From Alphaproteobacteria bacterium UBA2723 (lineage in GTDB: Bacteria > Pseudomonadota > Alphaproteobacteria > RF32 > CAG-239), in assembly GCA_002353835.1 (NCBI GenBank), contig DEKL01000066.1, positions 21,604 through 39,753 on the forward strand: a stretch of 18,150 nucleotides of DNA, read 5' to 3'. The position numbers and the translations under genes were made by a program. Under the pieces are notes generated by a model. The model saw only the letters and a program-made list of their open reading frames with translations, made no database searches and was not told the origin of the DNA. This document shows, piece by piece, positions 7,483 through 15,650 of the stretch; position 1 is the first letter of the stretch, and each line of letters begins with the position of its first letter.

Positions 7483-8506
7483 ATTTAAATCTCTTAACGC
7501 TGTTAGCGATTCGCATGAGGGCAAAACTGGCAACTTGTTCCGCCGGTAAATCTGATGTCTTACATTCTCTTTCAGTTTGATATAGAAAACTGAGCGCACT
7601 CAAAATTCTGTTTCTGTTCCATACGCGCAACTGTAAAAGAAAATCTGGTTTGCGGAAAAAAATCAAAGGCGGACGAAAACCGGATATCACTTTATCTGCC
7701 GTTTCTCCTTTTTCCATTTTAACCGCGCAATCCAACAACTTCATAAAATGGTAGCTGACCGTACGAACCAGCGAAACCGGATTTTCCCCTTCAAATATCA
7801 AACGATTATAAGCAGCAATAGTTTTTTCAGTCTGCCCGAGTGCAATAAAATAACATAAATCTTCTTGAGTGGCAGCTGCCGTATCACTCACTGCCGTTAA
7901 AACATCATCTGTACTGATAATCTTTTTATTGCCCATATAAGCCAGTAATTTATCTAATTCATTTTGGCTAATCTTGCGGTCATTAGATAATCTTGAACAT
8001 AACAGTTGCAAAGTCATATTATCTGCTTTAAGTCCTTGTTTGCTGATAAATTTGGATACAAAAGAAGTTATATCCTCATCTCTGTCATCATAACAACCAA
8101 TACCATAAAAAGCATTATTATCTTTAGCTAATAAGGCAAGCGAGTCCTTTGTTTTAAGGGATGAAGATGTAATCACCAATAAACTGTCGGAAGAGCTTTC
8201 AGCTAACATTTCTTTCAGATTTTTTGTTAACAGATTTGAGGCATCTTTAATCACCACAACACGGCGTCCCCCCATGAGTGACTGTGCATTAAATTCCGCA
8301 TACAACACGCTAATATCTGCCGTAACATCAGCCATATCCAGATAACTGACATGAAAAGCATCATACACATCAGGTGAAACAGCTTTAATAAACTGTTGTG
8401 CCAACGAAGATATCATCCCCTCGTTACTGCCATAAATAACAACTCCGCGAATAGCTGGCGGCAAAGATTTAACAATGCCATCAACTTGTTCGGGCTTAAT
8501 ATTCAT
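7481..8506 (-). CDS. holA: DNA polymerase III subunit delta
   Basis: This 341-residue protein starts at the ATG at 8506, which has a GAGGCA binding site 6 bases upstream. A longer reading adds 15 residues with no binding site. HolA is the delta subunit of the clamp loader, which opens the beta clamp and loads it onto DNA. Family features are IRGVVIYGSNEG (19-30), the clamp-contact N-terminal strand region, SLMGGRRVVVIKDASNLL (76-93), and a C-terminal helical collar with RTVSYHFMKLLDCAVKME. It is the last gene of leuS-lptE-holA, an order also found in E. coli, and overlaps lptE by 11 bases. Delta subunits diverge strongly, so the position supports the call as much as the motifs do. Confidence 0.9.
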   Translation of the reverse strand: MNIKPEQVDGIVKSLPPAIRGVVIYGSNEGMISSLAQQFIKAVSPDVYDAFHVSYLDMADVTADISVLYAEFNAQSLMGGRRVVVIKDASNLLTKNLKEMLAESSSDSLLVITSSSLKTKDSLALLAKDNNAFYGIGCYDDRDEDITSFVSKFISKQGLKADNMTLQLLCSRLSNDRKISQNELDKLLAYMGNKKIISTDDVLTAVSDTAAATQEDLCYFIALGQTEKTIAAYNRLIFEGENPVSLVRTVSYHFMKLLDCAVKMEKGETADKVISGFRPPLIFFRKPDFLLQLRVWNRNRILSALSFLYQTERECKTSDLPAEQVASFALMRIANSVKRFK

Positions 8507-9059
8507 TCGGGTTGCCTCGTTTTGTCTGCAACGAATGGAAATAAGCGCCAAGTCTTAAAGAAATATCGTTAGCAATAATTTTGGCTGCATTTTTTTCATT
8601 TTTCTTTTTAGCAAAGGTTGTAGAATAGGGGTCTCTTAAAATATCATAACCCAAATATGCAACACTATCACCCTTTATCAATTTCTTATGATCTTTATCA
8701 TTTAAGACATAATATACCTTATAGATAACCTTTTTACGCGTTGCCGTAATATCGTTTCTTAACGCTTGGTCAACTTCATCAATCTTAATATCCGTAATCT
8801 TTAGGTAATATTTAGGAGATTGCGGTATCCCTTTCGGTGTCAACTTATCAAGCAAATCATTACGTATCAGCTGACCGATTCTATCTTGAATAAGCTCAAC
8901 TTTAACGCTAGCCATTTCATCTTTAATACTGGTATCAAATTCATTATCATAATACCATTCGCTATTTGATTTTTTTTCAACATAGAGCGGTTCAAAACCA
9001 CAGCCGGCAATGAACGCAACAAGAGCCGCAAGGGCTATATTTTTTCTACTATAAAACAA
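8496..9059 (-). CDS. lptE: LPS assembly lipoprotein LptE
   Basis: This 187-residue protein begins with a lipoprotein signal peptide and the lipobox FIAGC (Cys20). The mature N-terminus, CGFEPLY, is characteristic of alphaproteobacterial LptE. LptE plugs and stabilises the LptD barrel, which places LPS in the outer leaflet of the outer membrane. The rest fits the family: LIQDRIGQLIRNDLLDKL, then YYLKITDIKID and VIYKVYYVLNDKD, an alpha-beta fold. No ATG occurs before the lipobox, so the TTG at 9059 is the likely start, with AGGA at 9069-9072. The gene overlaps leuS by 11 bases upstream and holA by 11 bases downstream. It implies that the organism makes LPS or lipooligosaccharide. Confidence 0.88.
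   Translation of the reverse strand: MFYSRKNIALAALVAFIAGCGFEPLYVEKKSNSEWYYDNEFDTSIKDEMASVKVELIQDRIGQLIRNDLLDKLTPKGIPQSPKYYLKITDIKIDEVDQALRNDITATRKKVIYKVYYVLNDKDHKKLIKGDSVAYLGYDILRDPYSTTFAKKKNEKNAAKIIANDISLRLGAYFHSLQTKRGNPNEY
8513..8518 (-). promoter_or_regulatory. Ribosome binding site fixing the holA start at 8506
   Basis: GAGGCA lies 6 bases before the ATG at 8506, inside the 3' end of lptE. It supports the 341-residue HolA over a version 15 residues longer. Confidence 0.6.
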
Positions 9060-11526
9060 TGTTCACAATCCTATTCGGTACAACAATGATTTTCTTCGGC
9101 TCGGCAGTCGCCAACTGCTTTGCCACGTTTTCCAAAGATTTGGCGGCAGCGATAACCGTATCTTTTTCGGCATCACGTTCCACTTCTATTGTTCCGCGCA
9201 TCTTACCGTTAATTTGCACGGCAACAGTAATAGTATTTTCTTTTGCCAATTCTTTATTTCCATGAGGCCAACTCTCTTTAACGATAAGAGAAGTGTGTCC
9301 CAAGCGTGCCCACATCTCTTCGGCAATATGCGGTGCAAACGGCGCAATTAACTTCAAGAGTGTGGTATATAATTCTTCCGGAATAACATCAAGTCCGGCA
9401 ATATAGTTTACATAAGTCATCAAAGAAGAAACAGCCGTATTAAACTTCATTTGGTCAATACGCTCGCTGACTTCCAAGATACATTTATGCATAGCCTGTA
9501 AATCTTTCTCATTAGGTGTCGCCTTACCTACTTTTGTAAACAATGAGAAAATACGGTTCACAAAACGATAAACACCGTTTAAGCTCTCATCAGACCACAT
9601 AGCGGTTTGATCAAACGGTCCGATAAACATTTCATACATTCTGAATGCATCAGCACCATAAGCATCAATAACTTCATCCGGGTTAACCACGTTTCCGCGT
9701 GATTTTGACATCTTCTCACCATTTTCAGCCAAAATCATGCCATGAGATGTACGTTTGTTATAAGGCTCCGGTGTCGGTACATAACCGCAGTCATAAAGGA
9801 ATTTATGCCAAAAACGAGAGTATAACAAGTGAAGAGTTGTGTGCTCCATACCACCGTTATACCAGTCAACGTTCATCCAATATTTAAGTGCTTCTTTAGA
9901 AGCAAATTCTTTATCATTATGCGGATCACAATATCTTAAGAAATACCAAGAAGAACCGGCCCAGTTCGGCATAACATCTGTTTCTCTTCTGGCTTTTCCG
10001 CCACACTTCGGACAAGTTGTATTAACCCAATCTGTCGCCTTAGCCAAAGGAGAGTCTCCGTTATCATTCGGCAAGTAATCGGAAATATCCGGTAATTTAA
10101 GCGGTAATTCACTTTCCGGTATTGGTTGCCAACCGCAATGTTCGCAATAAACCATCGGTATCGGCTCGCCCCAATAACGTTGACGAGAGAACACCCAGTC
10201 ACGCAATTTGAAGTTTGTTTTAGCCTCACCGAAACCATTTTTCTTAGCATAATCAATAGCGGCTTGAATACCGTCTTCTTTACCCATACCGTTTAAAAAT
10301 TCGGAATTGATATGCGGGCCGTCTTCTTCAAATGCTTTTTCGGAAATATCGCCCCCGTCTAAAACTTGAATAATCGGCAAGTTAAAGACTTTGGCAAAAT
10401 CATAGTCGCGTTGGTCATGTGCCGGCACCGCCATAATAGCACCCGTTCCGTAACCGGTTAAAACATAATCGGAAATAAATATCGGGATAAGCGTACCGTT
10501 ATAAGGATTTTTCGCTTTAATACCTTTTAATTCCACACCGGTCTTAGAGTCATTTGCCGTACGTTGCAGATCGGATTTCTTTGCCGCTTCATCAACATAC
10601 GCTTTAACTTCTGACGGGTTTTCAAAGCGGCTCATCAATTCTTTAACAAACTCGTGCTCCGGCGCCATAACCATATAGGTAACACCGAATGCCGTATCCG
10701 GACGCGTGGTATAAACGCGCAATTTTTTGTTTAAAGAATTTCCGTTATTATCGGTTAGTTCAAAATCAAGTTCTGCCCCATGAGAGCGCCCGATCCAGTT
10801 AATTTGCTGAGATTTAACGCGGTCAATAAAATCAACCCCGCTCAAGTCATCAATCAACCTGTCTGCATATTTGGTAATGGCAATCATCCATTGTTCTTTA
10901 TCTTTGCGAACAACTTCCGCACCGCAACGCTCACAATGCCCGTTAACAACTTCCTCGTTTGCCAACCCGACCTTACAAGCCGGACACCAGTTAATCGCTA
11001 TCTTAGATTTATAAGCCAATCCTTTTTCATAAAACTTAAGGAACATCCATTGTGTCCACTTATAATATTCCGGATCGCAAGTATTGAAGCACCTGTCCCA
11101 GTCAAAAGAAAAACCGATAGATTTTAATTGGCGTGTAAATGTCTCAATATTTTGTTTGGTGGAAATAGCCGGATGAATACCGGTTTTTACGGCATAATTT
11201 TCCGCCGGCAGACCAAACGCATCAAACCCCATTGGGTAAAGAACATTTAAGCCCTCCATACGCTTTTTACGTGCAATAACATCAAGCGCTGTATAGGAGC
11301 GAGGATGTCCGACATGAAGACCGGCACCGGACGGGTAAGGAAACTCAACCAAAGCATAGAATTTTTCTTTATTCGGGTCCATTTCAACTTTATAAGCTTT
11401 TTCATCTTCCCAAATTTTTTGCCATTTGCTTTCAATTGTTTTGAAATTATAGCGCTCTTCCAACGCCCAGTCCTTTTTCCACTCCTCAAAAGAAGATTTG
11501 CCGTTATATCTGGCATTTATACTCAT
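9049..11526 (-). CDS. leuS: Leucine--tRNA ligase
   Basis: This 825-residue class I synthetase charges tRNA-Leu. Signatures are HVGH (71-74, the HIGH motif) in a stretch starting PYPSGAGL, and KMSKS (605-609) followed by RGNVVNPDEV. The editing domain (about 245-440) is present, with TTRPDTAFGVTY and GTGAIMAVPAHDQRDYDF, so mischarged tRNA should be hydrolysed. Two Cys4 zinc-type knuckles are visible: C181, C184, C198, C201 and C461, C464, C505, C508. ATG codons lie at 11526 and 11532 and a TTG at 11535. The CAGGA at 11536-11540 is best spaced (9 bases) for 11526. About 24 residues (MSINARYN to LEER) precede the usual family start RYNFKTIESKW, a small N-terminal extension. It is the first gene of the operon with lptE and holA. 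Confidence 0.97.
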   Translation of the reverse strand: MSINARYNGKSSFEEWKKDWALEERYNFKTIESKWQKIWEDEKAYKVEMDPNKEKFYALVEFPYPSGAGLHVGHPRSYTALDVIARKKRMEGLNVLYPMGFDAFGLPAENYAVKTGIHPAISTKQNIETFTRQLKSIGFSFDWDRCFNTCDPEYYKWTQWMFLKFYEKGLAYKSKIAINWCPACKVGLANEEVVNGHCERCGAEVVRKDKEQWMIAITKYADRLIDDLSGVDFIDRVKSQQINWIGRSHGAELDFELTDNNGNSLNKKLRVYTTRPDTAFGVTYMVMAPEHEFVKELMSRFENPSEVKAYVDEAAKKSDLQRTANDSKTGVELKGIKAKNPYNGTLIPIFISDYVLTGYGTGAIMAVPAHDQRDYDFAKVFNLPIIQVLDGGDISEKAFEEDGPHINSEFLNGMGKEDGIQAAIDYAKKNGFGEAKTNFKLRDWVFSRQRYWGEPIPMVYCEHCGWQPIPESELPLKLPDISDYLPNDNGDSPLAKATDWVNTTCPKCGGKARRETDVMPNWAGSSWYFLRYCDPHNDKEFASKEALKYWMNVDWYNGGMEHTTLHLLYSRFWHKFLYDCGYVPTPEPYNKRTSHGMILAENGEKMSKSRGNVVNPDEVIDAYGADAFRMYEMFIGPFDQTAMWSDESLNGVYRFVNRIFSLFTKVGKATPNEKDLQAMHKCILEVSERIDQMKFNTAVSSLMTYVNYIAGLDVIPEELYTTLLKLIAPFAPHIAEEMWARLGHTSLIVKESWPHGNKELAKENTITVAVQINGKMRGTIEVERDAEKDTVIAAAKSLENVAKQLATAEPKKIIVVPNRIVNIVL

Positions 11527-11643
11527 TGTCATCAATCCTGTTAAATAAAATCATACCAAAAGTTACGGCAAGCATACCATAACAAAAAAAAATTACAACG
11601 TATTTTAAAAGTTTTTTAGCAATTCAATATAAAGAAATTCAGC

Positions 11644-12300
11644 CTAAAGTGCATTTTTTAAAGCGATAGCTTCTTCATTTGCTTTAACTCTATTTTCAAA
11701 CGTATCAAGGAACCAATCTATGTTTTCCTGTTCATTAAGTATCATTTGATAGAATCTCTTGCGATATTCAATTACCATGCTGACATTTGAAATTTCCAAA
11801 TCAACAGCTTGAATTCGGTTATCAACACCACGAATAAGCTTAAATTTAACCGGTATTTTTTCAATTTTAACATCTTTAGTAAGATTTCCCGGATCAACCG
11901 AACAAGTTATATTTGTATATTTCGGAAATTCACTGACATTATCTATTGTAAAATTGACCGCATGCGCATCAAAATTAAAGTTTGTTTTTTTGTAAAGGCT
12001 CAAAACATAGCGTTTAAACAAATCAAGATACTTTTGTTTTTGCTCAGGTGTCATTTGCTTGGCATATTTGCCGATAACAAACCGCCCGATATAATCAAGA
12101 TTAACATCTTCAGTCATCATTTTATCAAGTTTTGCAAATTTAACACCGGCATCTGTTTCGGATAAAACATCTATCAGCTCGTTACCTTTAGTATTAGCCC
12201 AATCACGAGCTTCTGCGCTGGGGACAGCAATGGTATCGGCATACACCGTCTGACTGCTTAAAAGTAAAAACGCAAAAACAAATTTTATCATCTTAAACAT
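11644..12300 (-). CDS. mlaC: MlaC-family periplasmic phospholipid-binding protein
   Basis: This 218-residue protein has a signal peptide (MFKMIKFVFAFLLL, cleavage likely after VYA, residue 21) and one MlaC/Ttg2D domain. Motifs are IGRFVIGKYAKQMTPEQKQK (71-90) and VDLEISNVSMVIEYRKRF (166-183), which match the phospholipid-binding family. MlaC shuttles phospholipids between the outer-membrane MlaA complex and the inner-membrane MlaFEDB transporter. The binding site AGAGGTG lies just before the ATG. It lies 49 bases after a GT-C gene on the same strand and about 120 bases before leuS, so it may belong to a transcript with the former. No mlaA or other mla gene adjoins it. Its likely partner mlaD lies about 11 kb away on the other strand. 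Confidence 0.88.
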   Translation of the reverse strand: MFKMIKFVFAFLLLSSQTVYADTIAVPSAEARDWANTKGNELIDVLSETDAGVKFAKLDKMMTEDVNLDYIGRFVIGKYAKQMTPEQKQKYLDLFKRYVLSLYKKTNFNFDAHAVNFTIDNVSEFPKYTNITCSVDPGNLTKDVKIEKIPVKFKLIRGVDNRIQAVDLEISNVSMVIEYRKRFYQMILNEQENIDWFLDTFENRVKANEEAIALKNAL

Positions 12301-12349
12301 GGTTACACCTCTTAAAAAGTCCTATCCCCAAAACATTAAAAAACATAAA

Positions 12350-13813
12350 TCACTTAAGCTCCCACAAACCCTTAAACGGAGTCGGTTTATAGAGCGTTGT
12401 GATGAGCTCCGGCATAAATTTCTGCGCAAATTTCTTTTCGCCATAAAGTCTTAGTGCCAGCGCATCTACATAATTTGCCGCATAAACAAACTTCGGTCTG
12501 TACTTGATAATCAGCTTATTCACGTCAATTTTATTAGTCAAATTATATTCGCGCTCCATAATCGGTAACAATGTATCCAACTGAAACCAATAGTAGCTGA
12601 CATCCGGGCGATAAATGTTAAAAATCATATCATATCCGTTCATCAACATATCATTTTTAGCGGAATGTTTATGCGCCCAGTCAGCGAGCTGATAATGGGT
12701 ATAACTGTTATGGTTAGGGATAGTTTTATCCGCCTTATTAAACAAATGTCCCAGATTCAAAAACATCAGAATAAGCAAAACAGCACTTAATGTTTTATAT
12801 TTCGGCATAATTTTTGTTGCATAAACGGAAAGCACTATTGCCGCCAATATCGTCACCAAAGAATAATAGTGCGTATAAGGAGCGAAATAAAATCCGCGCA
12901 TTAAAAATTCCGCTCCGAAAATAATTGCCGTTAGCTTAAAATAGATATTTTCTTTTGTAAAAAAAGCTAACGCTGTCACAAAGGCAAACCCGTATATACT
13001 AAAACAAAAATTCCTATACCAAAATGCCCCGCGTTCATAGTAATAAAGCATAGCATGGTTAAAGCGATAATTTATATCCAAATATATCGGCAAAGTTCCT
13101 TTTGCATAGAAAAACAGCATAAACAAGAATAGAACCAAAAGTGATGGAAGTGCCGCAATAGTCATGGTTTTAAGTCTCATCTTTTTAAATGCGGCAAGTC
13201 CTAACAAAAGAACTTCAATCACCGCTAAAAGCAAAGAGATTTTTTGCAAAAACAAAAACGAAAAAGTAAAAAACAAAAAGGATATGATAAGCGGCTTTAG
13301 TGCATTTGTTTTTAAGGCAACAAACCAATAATACATACCGGCAATAAAGCACAGATTCATAAAATTATCCGGACGGTATTGGTAAAAATTATAAAGAGTG
13401 ATAACGTTACCGAGATAAAGTGCAATCGCCAGCCATCCGCTTTTTTTATCTCCCCAAAACAGCGTTATTTTATAGACATACCACCCGATAAGAACGGATA
13501 TACCGGCACTTATGGCCCTCATCACATAAAAGATGATAGCATTATCATAAAATGCGCGGACTATCGGTGCGGATAAAAACCACAACAGCGGGTTATGGTG
13601 TTCCAAAAAATCCCGATACGGCATTTTGCCGACAGAAACCAACCACGATGCGTGCAAATGCTCAAACTCATCTACAATCTGAAAACCGGAAAACACCGCC
13701 ATATAGGCAATAATAACCATAGCCGTTAAAGCAAAAATCTTTAACAAGCGGATAAAAGCTGCATCATCAAAATCCTTTAGTTGTTTTTCAAAGAATAATC
13801 GCAATTTATCCAT
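12350..13813 (-). CDS. GT-C superfamily membrane glycosyltransferase-like protein
   Basis: This 487-residue protein has about ten or more membrane segments. The N-terminal luminal loop has the acidic motif VDEFEHLHASW (Asp48, Glu49), then VGKMPYRDF and HHNPLLWFL (72-80). This D-E-x-x-H, P-Y-R-D-F, H-x-P-L series is common in bacterial GT-C (GT39/PMT_2-like) glycosyltransferases that use polyprenyl-linked sugars. YRPDNFM (146-152) is another conserved-looking loop. The C-terminal part after about residue 370 is a soluble periplasmic region (NDMLMNGYDMIFNIYRPDVS), as in related proteins. Donor and acceptor are unknown. It follows the FAD oxidoreductase gene by 3 bases with no obvious binding site, so translation is probably coupled. 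It differs clearly from the GT-C protein at 1102-2646. Confidence 0.75.
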   Translation of the reverse strand: MDKLRLFFEKQLKDFDDAAFIRLLKIFALTAMVIIAYMAVFSGFQIVDEFEHLHASWLVSVGKMPYRDFLEHHNPLLWFLSAPIVRAFYDNAIIFYVMRAISAGISVLIGWYVYKITLFWGDKKSGWLAIALYLGNVITLYNFYQYRPDNFMNLCFIAGMYYWFVALKTNALKPLIISFLFFTFSFLFLQKISLLLAVIEVLLLGLAAFKKMRLKTMTIAALPSLLVLFLFMLFFYAKGTLPIYLDINYRFNHAMLYYYERGAFWYRNFCFSIYGFAFVTALAFFTKENIYFKLTAIIFGAEFLMRGFYFAPYTHYYSLVTILAAIVLSVYATKIMPKYKTLSAVLLILMFLNLGHLFNKADKTIPNHNSYTHYQLADWAHKHSAKNDMLMNGYDMIFNIYRPDVSYYWFQLDTLLPIMEREYNLTNKIDVNKLIIKYRPKFVYAANYVDALALRLYGEKKFAQKFMPELITTLYKPTPFKGLWELK

Positions 13814-13816
13814 GTT

Positions 13817-15382
13817 TTACGCCGATTGTTTTTCTTCATGGTAATCCGATTCGGTATTGACAGACCATACCTCTTCGCGGTCATGACATTCGCCTAAAAT
13901 CAAATCAACGGTTTTCATTGCCGCCAATGTGGAGTGATCCATATTATTATAGTGGTGCATACCGTTTCTGCCGACAAGATAAAGGTTTTCTATGGTGTTA
14001 ACATAGTTTTTTACCTCATCAAATCTATCATAGGTACCAAAATAAGCAGGGTAGGCTTTTTTAACACGATGCGTATAAGCATCTAAGACATCCTTTTTAT
14101 CAAAAATACCGATTTTATCAGCTTCATCAACGGCAAACTCAATAAATTTCTTATCGCTGTCTGTCCAGATATGGTCTTTTTCGTTGCAAAAATATTCCAA
14201 CCCTATCCATACCGTGTTTTTAAAATCATTAACCAGATACGGGCTCCAGTTATTAAAGACCTGTATGCGACCGAGTTTAACTTCGCGTTCTTGCACATAA
14301 ATCCATGTATCCGGCACAATATTATTAACCGTTTTAATCGCGGTGGTGTTTTTAAGTTTAAGCTTATTGAGTAACACACCGACCACACGGAAATCACGGT
14401 ACATTAAACCTTCGGCAACATCAGCCACCCGTGCCGGCACATCATTCATTGCCGAAATCAGGTCTTTAACCGGCATGGTAGAGATAAATATATCTCCCTC
14501 ATAAACTTTTGTATTACCCTTACTATCTGTTGCTTCAACCGCAATAATCCGGTCATCTTGCTTAATAATGCGTGTCACTTTGCTTTTAAGCACGATTTTC
14601 CCGCCTTTTTCTTTAACAATATCTGCGACACTTTGCCACATATGTCCCGGACCGAATTTCGGGTAAAAAAAGCTTTCAATAAAGCTTGTTTCCACCGCTT
14701 TACCTTTTTTACCGGTAAGATTTTGTGCCATTTGCTTTAAGACTTTAAGAATAGATATACCCTTAATACGTTGTGCGCCCCATTCTGCGGAGATTTTGGC
14801 ACAATCCATACCCCATAATTTTTCGGTATAATCCTTAAAAAATGTGAGATAAAGCTCGCGCCCGAAGCGATTAATCATAAAGTCTTCCAAAGATTTTTCG
14901 TCTTTAATTGGGAAGGCCAATGCTTTCATATACGAACAGCCGATTTTAAACATCCGCCACAATCCGAGCCCTTTAATGGTATCCATATTCAAGCTGACAG
15001 GGTAACTGAAAAATGTCTTCAAATAATAGATACGGGAAAGTCTCGGGCGTTTTAGCATAACTTTGTCCGTTTTTTCCGGATTAGGCGCTTTTTTAAGTTT
15101 AGAAAGTTCCACTTCACGATTTAAGAGAATATCATCTTTTGAGGGCTTTCCCTGCAGAGGAAGAATAGAGAGCCACCATTTCATCACGCGGTCAGATTTT
15201 GTAAAAAAACGGTGTCCGCCCATATCAATTTTATTATTTTTATAGTCAAGCGTTGCGCTGATACCACCGACATAATCATTTTCTTCCAAAACGGTCGGCA
15301 CAATATCTGAGCGTGTCAGAAGTTCGTATGCGGCAGTCAATCCTGCCGGTCCGGCACCGATAATAATCGCTTTTTTGACCAT
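13817..15382 (-). CDS. FAD-dependent oxidoreductase, UDP-galactopyranose mutase / amine oxidase-like
   Basis: This 521-residue flavoprotein has an N-terminal Rossmann motif, [17 protein letters not shown] (6-22), and the ribose-binding acid Glu33-Glu34 in [26 protein letters not shown] (55-70) follows. The middle contains [18 protein letters not shown] (185-202). The C-terminal FAD-binding segment is [19 protein letters not shown] (466-484). This pattern is seen in the group related to UDP-galactopyranose mutase and protoporphyrinogen or amine oxidases, which often lies beside glycosyltransferases in polysaccharide loci. The reaction is unknown; sugar-nucleotide or lipid-linked sugar modification is inferred from its GT-C neighbour. 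A G-rich binding site (GGGGGGA) precedes the ATG. It begins a two-gene unit, perhaps reaching mlaC. Confidence 0.8.
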   Translation of the reverse strand: MVKKAIIIGAGPAGLTAAYELLTRSDIVPTVLEENDYVGGISATLDYKNNKIDMGGHRFFTKSDRVMKWWLSILPLQGKPSKDDILLNREVELSKLKKAPNPEKTDKVMLKRPRLSRIYYLKTFFSYPVSLNMDTIKGLGLWRMFKIGCSYMKALAFPIKDEKSLEDFMINRFGRELYLTFFKDYTEKLWGMDCAKISAEWGAQRIKGISILKVLKQMAQNLTGKKGKAVETSFIESFFYPKFGPGHMWQSVADIVKEKGGKIVLKSKVTRIIKQDDRIIAVEATDSKGNTKVYEGDIFISTMPVKDLISAMNDVPARVADVAEGLMYRDFRVVGVLLNKLKLKNTTAIKTVNNIVPDTWIYVQEREVKLGRIQVFNNWSPYLVNDFKNTVWIGLEYFCNEKDHIWTDSDKKFIEFAVDEADKIGIFDKKDVLDAYTHRVKKAYPAYFGTYDRFDEVKNYVNTIENLYLVGRNGMHHYNNMDHSTLAAMKTVDLILGECHDREEVWSVNTESDYHEEKQSA

Positions 15383-15509
15383 TTATCATTCCCCCCATAA
15401 TCATAATATCTTCATATATAAATACCTCTATCAAAGATTTTAATATTTTGCAATGCCTTTTATTTGATTATCAAAACAGATTGCTTTTCCTCTCTCTTTT
15501 GCTTTTTCC

Positions 15510-15569
15510 GCGTCATCCTGAACTTGTTTCAGGATCCCTCGCCATTCGTCATCGCTCAGGGCATGACGC
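15510..15569. repeat. Dispersed palindromic repeat (ATCCTGAA/TTCAGGAT type)
   Basis: ATCCTGAA (15515-15522) and TTCAGGAT (15528-15535) form a perfect 8-bp hairpin with a 5-base loop. An outer pair, GCGTCAT (15510-15516) with ATGACGC (15563-15569), encloses the element. A competing inner pair, CGTCAT (15547-15552) with ATGACG (15563-15568), is also possible. Translated, it gives NLFQDP on one strand and ILKQVQDD on the other, peptides well known from spurious gene calls on an intergenic repeat of many bacteria. It sits between a divergent-free pair of minus-strand genes. I see only one copy in this window. Confidence 0.75.
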
Positions 15570-15598
15570 TTAAAGTTATCCCCGTACGGACAACACAA

Positions 15599-15626
15599 AA
15601 AAGAGAGTGCCAAAACACTCTCTTTT
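15599..15626 (-). terminator. Intrinsic terminator of the outer-membrane barrel gene
   Basis: On the minus strand GAGAGTG (pairing plus-strand 15616-15622 with 15603-15609) closes a 6-base loop. It is flanked by four A-T pairs and ends in a run of six T. It lies 24 bases after the stop of the barrel gene. Confidence 0.8.
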
Positions 15627-15650
15627 ATCCCCACAATAATACTTAAAGTA

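Noticed and set aside
8507..8551. A 15-residue N-terminal extension of HolA
   Set aside because: The GAGGCA binding site lies within this extension and serves the ATG at 8506, where similarity to HolA begins.
9059..11544. Several open frames of 60 to 115 codons opposite or out of frame with leuS
   Set aside because: They are shadows of a fully conserved leuS reading frame and have no recognisable domain.
15440..15646. Two overlapping small open frames, one per strand, between the FAD gene and the barrel gene
   Set aside because: Both are translations of the palindromic repeat and a terminator. Such peptides (NLFQDP, KQVQDD) are known artefacts.
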